DNA of 7,996 nt from Trueperaceae bacterium. GTDB lineage: Bacteria > Deinococcota > Deinococci > Deinococcales > Trueperaceae. The position numbers were made by a program, and so were the translations under genes. The notes beneath the pieces are model-generated. The model worked only from the letters and a program-made list of their open reading frames with translations, was not told the origin of the DNA and made no database searches. Location of the stretch: positions 1 to 7,996 of the forward strand of contig JAGXHO010000022.1 of assembly GCA_024636105.1 (NCBI GenBank), given 5' to 3'. Shown in pieces: positions 1 to 7,500 of the stretch. Each line of letters opens with the position of its first letter. The stretch's first letter is position 1.

Positions 1-90
1 GTCTTCGGCCAACTTGCCGAAGTCGGCCTGGACCTTGGCCAGTTCCTTCTTGAGGGCGGCGATTTCCTTCTCGAGATCGGTTTGGTTCAT
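1..90 (-). CDS. Small coiled-coil protein, 5' end only (partial)
   Basis: An open frame reads leftward from ATG at 88-90 to the window edge, giving 30 residues that begin MNQTDLEKEIAALKKELAKV. Hydrophobic residues fall at 6, 10, 13, 17, 20, 24 and 27, an unbroken 4-3 heptad pattern, and the remaining positions are mostly Lys, Glu, Asp and Ala. This is a textbook coiled-coil or amphipathic helix start. The start is well supported by a GGAGGT Shine-Dalgarno six bases upstream. The family cannot be named from 30 residues. DUF883/YqjD-like proteins and small scaffold or phasin-like proteins begin this way, but so do many others. There is no signal peptide, so it is probably cytoplasmic or membrane-associated through a later segment outside the window. 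It is divergent from the phosphodiesterase gene at 314. Confidence 0.75.
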   Translation of the reverse strand, partial: MNQTDLEKEIAALKKELAKVQADFGKLAED

Positions 91-96
91 GGTGTG

Positions 97-102
97 ACCT
101 CC
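97..102 (-). promoter_or_regulatory. Shine-Dalgarno of the coiled-coil gene
   Basis: Read on the minus strand this is GGAGGT, six bases before the ATG at 90. It is a strong ribosome binding site and fixes the start. It contrasts with the phosphodiesterase and MFS genes, which have no recognisable Shine-Dalgarno. Confidence 0.75.
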
Positions 103-113
103 GGGCATACTTC

Positions 114-159
114 ACCGAGGAATGGTTCGTGGTCGGACCGAGGAATGGCGCGTGGTCTG
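114..159. repeat. Two tandem copies of a 23-bp direct repeat
   Basis: Copy one is 114-136 and copy two is 137-159, directly adjoining. Both start with ACCGAGGAATGG and share GTGGTC further on. I count 20 of 23 identical positions, with differences at repeat positions 13, 14 and 22. It lies 24 bp upstream of the coiled-coil start codon, just beyond its ribosome binding site, and about 155 bp upstream of the phosphodiesterase start. The spacing of about two helical turns would suit two side-by-side binding sites for a regulator. It could equally be a chance duplication in a leader. Confidence 0.6.
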
Positions 160-298
160 GGTGGGCACCGCAGCGGCGGCGGCGCGGTCTCGTTCCCGAC
201 GGGGTCCCGGACTTGAAATTAGCACGGTGTTCGCCGAACCGGTGGTACCGATGGGCGGGCACGAGCGCTGGCGCGCACGATCTCGACGCCGGACGCCA

Positions 299-304
299 TA
301 GACT
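299..304 (+). promoter_or_regulatory. Candidate -10 box (TAGACT) of the phosphodiesterase gene
   Basis: TAGACT fits the TANNNT -10 pattern and ends nine bases before the GTG at 314. Transcription would begin at or within a few bases of the start codon, giving a leaderless or nearly leaderless mRNA. There is no Shine-Dalgarno in front of the gene, which agrees. No convincing -35 hexamer was found about 17 bp upstream, so this is a weak call that rests on analogy with leaderless genes of deinococci. Confidence 0.35.
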
Positions 305-313
305 CCGTGCACC

Positions 314-1192
314 GTGAACCGCTTCGCTTGGCGCTCGTTCGCCATCGTGTCCCTCGTCGCTTCGCTGTCGTTCGGGTCCGGTCAGTCCGTGCGCCGCCCG
401 CTGGTCCTGGACGTCTTGACCTTCAACGCGGCCCTCCTGCCGGCAGTCGCCGCCGACACCCGCCAGGCCGAGCGCGCCGGGCGCATGGCGCCGCATCTGG
501 TCGGCTACGACGTGGTCGTGTTGCAGGAGCTGTTCGTGAACGACTGGCGCGAAGCCCTGCTCGAGGAGCTCGCGGGCTCGTATCCCTACCGCGGCGACCT
601 TGTCGGACGCGACGGGGCGCGGATGATGCCGTGGCGCCAGGACGGTGGCGTCGTCATCCTCAGCCGCTGGCCCATCGAGCGCCGCGCGACGCATCTCTTC
701 GAGGACACGTGCAGCGGCACCGACTGCCTCGCCGACAAGGGGATCGCGTACGTCGCGGTGCGCGTCGGCGAGCGTCTGGTGCACGTGTTCGGTACGCACG
801 CGCAGTCCGTGTACGGCGGCGATTCCCGCGGCGTCCGCGCCGCGCAGTTCGCGCAGTTCCAGGCGTTCGTGGCGGCGCAGGTGATCCCACCCGACGAGCC
901 CGTCGTGCTCGCCGGCGACTTCAACGCCGACGCCTTCACGGACGAGATCGGCAGCATGTTGGCGACCCTGCGCGCCACCTGGCCGGAGATCGTCGGCGAC
1001 GTGCGGGCGACGTGGGACCCCGCGGGCAACGCGTTCGCGGGCGGTCGGCACGTGCAGTGGCTCGACTACGTGCTGGTGTCGATCGACCACGCGGCGCCCA
1101 GCGAAGCCTGGAACCGCGTCGTGCCGCTGCGCGACGGCGATCTCGACCTCTCCGACCACTACGCCGTCTGGGGCCGCTTCGTCTGGCCGTGA
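314..1192 (+). CDS. Exported endonuclease/exonuclease/phosphatase-fold phosphodiesterase, sphingomyelinase C-like
   Basis: This 292-residue protein has the full metal-dependent EEP-fold active site: Asn38 (LTFNA), Glu72 (VVLQELF), His162 (FGTHAQS), Asp202/Asn204 (GDFNAD), Asp251 (LDYVLV) and Asp281/His282 (LSDHYAVWG). The block ADKGIAYVAVRVGERLVHVF leading into GTHAQS, and ATWDPAGNAF before WLDYVLVS, are typical of bacterial neutral sphingomyelinases. The predicted reaction is therefore hydrolysis of a phosphodiester in a phospholipid headgroup, although DNA or another phosphodiester is possible. A CSGTDC motif (133-138) suggests a disulfide, which fits export. Residues 1-20 (Arg3, Arg7, then a hydrophobic run) form a signal peptide or anchor without a clear AxA site. 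The GTG start is constrained by an in-frame TAG at 299-301. The membrane-inserting aromatic hairpin of haemolytic sphingomyelinases is not evident, so the substrate is uncertain. Confidence 0.87.
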   Translation: MNRFAWRSFAIVSLVASLSFGSGQSVRRPLVLDVLTFNAALLPAVAADTRQAERAGRMAPHLVGYDVVVLQELFVNDWREALLEELAGSYPYRGDLVGRDGARMMPWRQDGGVVILSRWPIERRATHLFEDTCSGTDCLADKGIAYVAVRVGERLVHVFGTHAQSVYGGDSRGVRAAQFAQFQAFVAAQVIPPDEPVVLAGDFNADAFTDEIGSMLATLRATWPEIVGDVRATWDPAGNAFAGGRHVQWLDYVLVSIDHAAPSEAWNRVVPLRDGDLDLSDHYAVWGRFVWP

Positions 1193-1202
1193 GGCGCGGG
1201 CA

Positions 1203-2477
1203 TCAATCGGTGGCGGCCGGTGCGACGATCTTCGGGAGCCGCGCGACGATCCACAGCAGCGGCGCGGTCGCCGCCGCGCCGAGGAGCCCCATCGCGGTGT
1301 AGCCGCCGGGGCCGGCCATCACGAGGCCCCCGATCAGCGTCGCGAGCGCGGCCGCGCCGCCGACCAGCAGGTCGTTGAAGCCCTGCGTGCGGCCCTTCTC
1401 CGCGGGCGTGAGCGCGTCGGAGAGCAGCGCCGAGCCCGCCACGTACGACAGGTTCCACCCCAGGCCCAGGAGGAAGAGCGCCAACGCGAGCGGCAGCACG
1501 TTCGGCGAGAGCGGCGCCATGAGGCACGACACCAGCGTGATCGTCGCCCCCAGCCCCAACACCGGCCGGCGCCCCCAGCGGTCCGTGAGCCAGCCCGAGA
1601 CCACCGAGAAGGCGAACATGCCGAACGTGTGGCTGGAGAAGACGACCGCGATGCTGGCCAGTGCGTGGGCGTTCGCGTGCATGTGCAGCGACGTCATCTG
1701 CATCAACCCGACCATCACCATCTGCGCGGCGACGACGGCCGCCATGGCGGTGCGCACCGACGGGTCGCGGAGCAGGACCCGCAGCGGTCGCGCCGGGGCG
1801 TCGGCGATCGCGCCGCGCTCCTCGCGGCCGATGGCGTCGCCGATCGTTTTGGGCTCCGGGCGCAAGGCGGTGAACAGCAAGACGGCCGTAAGGAGGTAGC
1901 CGACGCCCGTGGCGAGGTACGGGCCGGCAATCTCGCTCCAGCCCCACGACGCGACGAGCGCGCCGGTCGGTGCGACGAGCAGCGGTCCGAGGACGCTGCC
2001 GACGGTGCCGCCGAGCACGACGGTGGCGAGCGCCCGGGCGCGCCGCGCCTTCGGGTTGACCTCGGCGGCGACGAAGCGGCCGAGCTGGACGGCCGCGCTC
2101 CCCGATCCGGTGAAGAACAGCGCGACCAACACCAACGCGAAGCTGCCGCTCGCCACGCCGTACAGCGACAGCAGCGCGCCGAGACCGCCGGTCACGAGCG
2201 CAGCGCTGAGCGCCCCACGCCGCCCCATGCGGTCGCTGGCCCGACTCCACAGGAGCGCACCGATCGCGATGCCCGCTTGCGACATGGCGGCGGGGACGCC
2301 CGCGGCCGCCGTGCTTCCCGAGAGCTCGGCCCCGACGATCGCCGCCACCGTGGCTGCCGCGATGGAACCCGCCGAGCCGAGGCTCTGGCTGACGAAGAGC
2401 GCGGCGGTGATGCGGCGGGCGTGGCGGGCGCGGAGCTTCAGGTCGGCCGCGCTGGGGGTCGGGGGGTGGGGCGGCAC
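1203..2477 (-). CDS. MFS transporter, drug/proton antiporter-like
   Basis: The 424-residue product is hydrophobic throughout, with about 12 membrane segments in two halves. MFS motif A occurs in both halves: SRASDRMGRRGAL (78-90, after TM2) and GWLTDRWGRRPVL (295-307, after TM8). A motif-C-like GGTVGSVLGPL (156-166) in the TM5 region is typical of proton-coupled exporters. The central cytoplasmic loop is at about 206-235. The substrate cannot be told from sequence; a small toxic molecule or metabolite is the usual guess. The segment around TM7 is unusually His-rich (265, 267, 271, 283). The start is GTG at 2477; an in-frame TAG at 2487-2489 rules out a longer protein and the next Met is residue 65. 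The stop is only 10 bp from the convergent phosphodiesterase stop. The upstream protease is on the same strand but 128 bp away, so co-transcription is doubtful. Confidence 0.9.
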   Translation of the reverse strand: MPPHPPTPSAADLKLRARHARRITAALFVSQSLGSAGSIAAATVAAIVGAELSGSTAAAGVPAAMSQAGIAIGALLWSRASDRMGRRGALSAALVTGGLGALLSLYGVASGSFALVLVALFFTGSGSAAVQLGRFVAAEVNPKARRARALATVVLGGTVGSVLGPLLVAPTGALVASWGWSEIAGPYLATGVGYLLTAVLLFTALRPEPKTIGDAIGREERGAIADAPARPLRVLLRDPSVRTAMAAVVAAQMVMVGLMQMTSLHMHANAHALASIAVVFSSHTFGMFAFSVVSGWLTDRWGRRPVLGLGATITLVSCLMAPLSPNVLPLALALFLLGLGWNLSYVAGSALLSDALTPAEKGRTQGFNDLLVGGAAALATLIGGLVMAGPGGYTAMGLLGAAATAPLLWIVARLPKIVAPAATD

Positions 2478-2483
2478 CGCGTC

Positions 2484-2489
2484 AGCCTA
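2484..2489 (-). promoter_or_regulatory. Candidate -10 box (TAGGCT) for a leaderless MFS mRNA
   Basis: On the minus strand TAGGCT (TANNNT) is followed by six bases, GACGCG, and then the GTG start at 2477. That distance would put the transcription start on the first base of the start codon. No Shine-Dalgarno is present. This matches the geometry of leaderless genes described in deinococci. No clear -35 box is seen, so confidence is limited. Confidence 0.45.
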
Positions 2490-2526
2490 CTCGCCAGAGC
2501 GGGCGGTAGGCGGGGGTATCGACGGT

Positions 2527-2566
2527 GATCGAGGTCCGGTCCGCGACAGCGCACCGGACGGCGATC
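2527..2566. repeat. 40-bp dyad (inverted repeat) between protease and MFS genes
   Basis: The arms are exactly symmetric about 2546.5: GATCG (2527-2531) with CGATC (2562-2566), GTCCGGT (2534-2540) with ACCGGAC (2553-2559), and CGC (2542-2544) with GCG (2549-2551) around a 4-base loop. Fifteen of 20 position pairs are complementary. As RNA from the protease gene it would form a strong hairpin about 40 nt after the stop. No U-run follows, so it is not a classical intrinsic terminator. As DNA it lies about 38 bp upstream of the candidate MFS -10 box, where an activator or repressor site could sit. Both roles are inference. Confidence 0.5.
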
Positions 2567-2605
2567 GACGGGTTCATGGGCCGTGGCCCGACGTCAGCAG
2601 ATGGC

Positions 2606-4357
<1,752 letters not shown>

Positions 4358-4365
4358 GGGTTCGG

Positions 4366-4370
4366 CTCCT
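4366..4370 (-). promoter_or_regulatory. Shine-Dalgarno of the protease gene
   Basis: AGGAG on the minus strand lies eight bases before the ATG at 4357. It decides between this start and the in-frame ATG at 4375, which has no such site in front of it. Confidence 0.7.
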
Positions 4371-4424
4371 GGCATGCACGTTTGGAGTCCGCCTGAGCGG
4401 CGGGACGGCGCGCGGGTAGGGGCA

Positions 4425-4453
4425 ATTATCCCGGTTCGTCGCCCCGATGTACA
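4425..4453 (-). promoter_or_regulatory. Candidate sigma-70-type promoter of the protease gene
   Basis: Read on the minus strand: -35 TGTACA (4448-4453, 4 of 6 to consensus), a spacer of exactly 17 bp, and -10 GATAAT (4425-4430, 5 of 6). The predicted transcription start near 4418 gives a leader of about 60 nt before the ATG at 4357. The -10 is the only AT-rich patch in this intergenic region, which supports the call. Confidence 0.55.
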
Positions 4454-4545
4454 GGAAGGGTGCACGGCGCAATCGGAGTTGCGGCGCCGGCGACCTGCGC
4501 AGCGAGCCGAGCGACCGCGGCGCCACGGCCGTTCGGACCAAGAGA

Positions 4546-4577
4546 TGGGCCGACCCGGCAGCTGCCGGGTCGGCCCA
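4546..4577 (-). terminator. Perfect 32-bp palindrome, probable terminator of the nuclease gene
   Basis: The 16-base arm 4546-4561 (TGGGCCGACCCGGCAG) is exactly complementary to 4562-4577, with no mismatch. It begins 15 bases after the nuclease stop codon. On the minus strand the stem is followed by ATCTCTTGG, a short T-enriched stretch rather than a clean T-run. The position and stability fit an intrinsic terminator that separates the nuclease transcript from the protease promoter about 90 bp further on. The weak U-tract leaves some readthrough possible. Confidence 0.7.
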
Positions 4578-4592
4578 CGCGAGCGCTTCCGC

Positions 4593-7500
4593 TCAGTCGA
4601 CGGTGGCGTCGAACAGCGGTCCGTCGTCGACCGCGGCGCCGTTCTTGCCGCGGCTGCTCGGGACGTCGACGGTGACGGTGCCCGTGCAGGCTTGACCGTT
4701 CGGGTCGGTGGCGCGGAAGGCCACGTGGTACACGCGGCCGTTGCCGGTCTCGTCGCGTTCGGAGCGCAACTGCACGGTGTCGCTTCCGAGGCCCGCGGCG
4801 TCAGGCGAGGTCGAACCGTCGGCATCGCCAGGTACGTCGACCGGTTCGTCCTGGAACACCGACGTGACGACGATCGAGACTGGCTCGCCGTCGCCATCGG
4901 TCACGCCGCGGATCGAGACCGGCTGGTACCGGTGGTTCGGCGGCCACAGCTCGGCGCGCGATGGCGCGGCGGCGGTACAGACTGGCGTGGCGTTCGGCGT
5001 GAGGCCCACGAGCAGCGGGTCGTGGTCGGACGCCCGGTACGCATCGTCCGCGTACAGGCTCTCGATCTGGTTCGGCGACTTGAAGTTGACGTCGTAATCG
5101 AGCACCGAGGGTTCGGCGGCGTTCGTGTGCCACGCGCCGGCGCCCGTGACCTGGCCGGCGAGCGAGGACGAGGCGAGCGCGTAGTCGAGGGCGCCCCACT
5201 GGCCGTCGAACACGTACGTGATGGCCGGCAGGCCGCCGAAACGGGGCTGCAGGTTCACGTACCCGGCCGCCTCGAGCGTCCGGATGGGGTCTTCCATCGC
5301 GTACGCGTTGAGGTCGCCGATCACCAGCACGTCGGGGTCGCCGGCGCCGGTCGGATCCGTGGCGAGCCAGTCGAGCAGCACCGACACCGCCTGGGTGCGG
5401 GTCGCGTTGCAGTTGCCCTGGCCGTCGCCCTGGTCGGCGTCGCCGACCGCGGTGCAGTCGCTGCCCTTGCTCTTGAGGTGGTTGACGACGACGGTGAAGA
5501 TGCCCGTGCCGGCCGAGTCGACGAAGGTCTGCGCCAACGCGGGCCGGTTGAACTCGTCCCGGTAGTCCGAATCGAAGCCGTCGTCGAGGACGGCGAAACC
5601 GCCCAGCGGCGCGATGGCCGCGGTCCGGTACAGGAGGCCGACGGTGATCGCGTCGCTGCCGATGGTGCCAGTCGTGATCGCCGCGTAGGCGTTGGCGCCC
5701 ACGCGGTCGTTGAGGCCGTCGACCAGGTCCTGGAGGCTTGCGCCGCCGTCGTTCTCGAGCTCGATGAGGCCGATCACGTCGGCGTCGAGCCCTTCGAGGG
5801 TGGCGAGGATCTTCGCGCGCTGCCGGCCGAGCTCGAGGACCGAGTCGGCGCCGCGGCAGTCGAGGTTGCCCAGCGGTCCGCAGACGTCGGGGCCGCTGTC
5901 CACCGTCGCGAAGTAGTTCAGGACGTTGAGCGAGGCGACGTGCAGGGCGCCCCCGACGATTGGCGGGGCGGAAGGACGCGGGTTGGTGGCCTGGAAGTCG
6001 GGGGCGCCGGCGCCGAGCGCGCCGATGGGGCGCAGCCGGTACGCGTTGCCGCTCGCCCGGTTGCCGGCCCAGGTGTACGAGAGGACGCCGACCATCCCGG
6101 TGGCGGTGTCGCCGCCGCGCAGCGGGTTGGCCACGTCGAGCGGCAGGCCGCCGCGGCCCAACATGATCGGGTCGGGGTTCTGTACGTTCAATTCGTCGTC
6201 GACGATGACGCGGGCGAGGTCGTTCGCGGTTTGGACCGCGGTGGCGGGCGCACCGGGCGGCGCGACCGCGGTCGGCTGCGCGAGGCGATCGCCGACCGAC
6301 ATCGTCACCTGACCGAAGCGGCCGAGCTGGAACATCTCGGTGACGTAGAGCGTCTGCGGGAAGCGCACGAGCATGCCCTCGTAGCGCTCGAGGTAATCGG
6401 CGTCGGGCACGGGCAGGGTGACGTCGGTCGGGGTGACGCTCGCGCCCGACCCGCAGACCGTCACCGCGGCGGCCGACACCTGGGTCTGGTCCTGGAACTC
6501 GTTGGCCGTGCCGCTGACGACGACGTCGTCGCCCAGGTTCACGAGGTCGGCGTTGCCGTTGAACACGAAGAGGCCCTCCGAGGTCGCCGGGTCGGCGTCG
6601 GTGTCGGGGAGCGGGGCCTGGAGGTAGAAGCCGCGCAGCGTGGGGCTCGGTCCTTCGTAATCGCCGACGACCACGCCGCGAACCACGATCGACTGGCCCG
6701 CGAGCGGCGTCGCGGGACCGCTTCCCTGGACGTCGTGGATGGGCGTGAACGGCATCTCGCACGGGCTGACTTCGACGAGCGCGTTCGGCGCGCCGGGGGT
6801 GTTGAGGGCTTCGCCGAGCGCCGGCGTGCCGACGAAACCGGGGATCCCGGCGAGGTCGAAGTCGTTGCGGACCCAATCGCCGGTGCCGTCGGGCACGCGC
6901 GAGGCGCCTCCCGGCGCGAAGGCGGCCCCGTCGAACGCGACGCCGAGCGCAACGCCGATCGCGCCGACGTAGGTCAGGTCGCCCGCGCCACCGTCGTTGA
7001 CGCCGACCGCGTCGACGATCCGCGTCCACGGGGTGGCGTCCAGCACGCCGTCGTCGTCGGCATCGACGTCGTCACCCGCCGCGCCGGTGAAGCCCTCGAC
7101 GAGCAGCAGCGTGATCGTCCCGTTCTCGAGCTCGTTCGCGGCGAGGCTGGCGAGCCATAGACCAGCTCCATCGGTCGCGCCGACCGCGAACACGCCGTCG
7201 ATGGTGCCGAGCGCCGAGGTGGCGTCGCCCTCGATCTCGAGGATGGTGTAGGCGGCGTAGTCCGTGGTCGGGCTCCCGAGGACCTCGAGGAACTCGACGT
7301 CGGTCCCCGCGGTGCTCGCGGAGAACTCGTTCAGCCGCGGATCCGCGACGATCGGTCCGTCATCGCACGTCGCGAAGTGCGCGCCGAGGCCGTCGAAAGT
7401 GTCCTGGTCGAAGCCATCCCACTGGGCCGCCGGGTCGAAGGCGTCGCTCCCGTCCAGGTCGCCGGCGCACACCGCTGCTTTGCGTCGCAGCGTCTGGTTG

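Larger units (their letters stand above)
91..313. other. Divergent intergenic region between coiled-coil gene and phosphodiesterase
   Basis: This 223-bp region must carry the control signals of both flanking genes. It holds the GGAGGT site (97-102), the 23-bp tandem repeat (114-159), a small AT-rich island (TTGAAATTA, 213-221) that stands out from the GC-rich surroundings, and a short interrupted palindrome GTTCG-C-CGAAC at 229-239. A TANNNT hexamer sits at 299-304. I could not match a full -35/-10 pair on either strand around the AT island, so no classical promoter is called here. A 59-codon frame at 122-301 has its GAGG only one base from the ATG and no recognisable product, so it is not called as a gene. 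Confidence 0.5.

Noticed and set aside
213..221. AT-rich island TTGAAATTA as a promoter element
   Set aside because: TTGAAA could be a -35 on the plus strand and TAATTT a -10 on the minus strand, but neither has a matching partner hexamer at 16-18 bp.
122..301. 59-codon plus-strand frame in the divergent intergenic region
   Set aside because: Its GAGG is only one base before the ATG, the product is Arg/Ala-rich without features, and part of it is made by the tandem repeat.
307..1302. GTG at 307 opening a 331-codon plus-strand frame
   Set aside because: This frame overlaps the phosphodiesterase out of phase and is Arg-rich. All catalytic motifs are in the frame starting at 314.
1159..2250. 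Open frame of 363 codons on the minus strand in another frame of the MFS gene
   Set aside because: Its product is Arg/Gly-rich without membrane segments, while the alternative frame gives a full 12-TM transporter with two motif A copies.
4483..4524. Inverted repeat GGCGCCG / CGGCGCC upstream of the protease
   Set aside because: The arms are only 7 bp with a 28-base loop in GC-rich DNA, which is expected by chance.
4358..4897. N-terminal extension of the protease frame by 180 codons
   Set aside because: It would run through the terminator palindrome and into the nuclease gene. The lipoprotein signal peptide and the Shine-Dalgarno both support the ATG at 4357.
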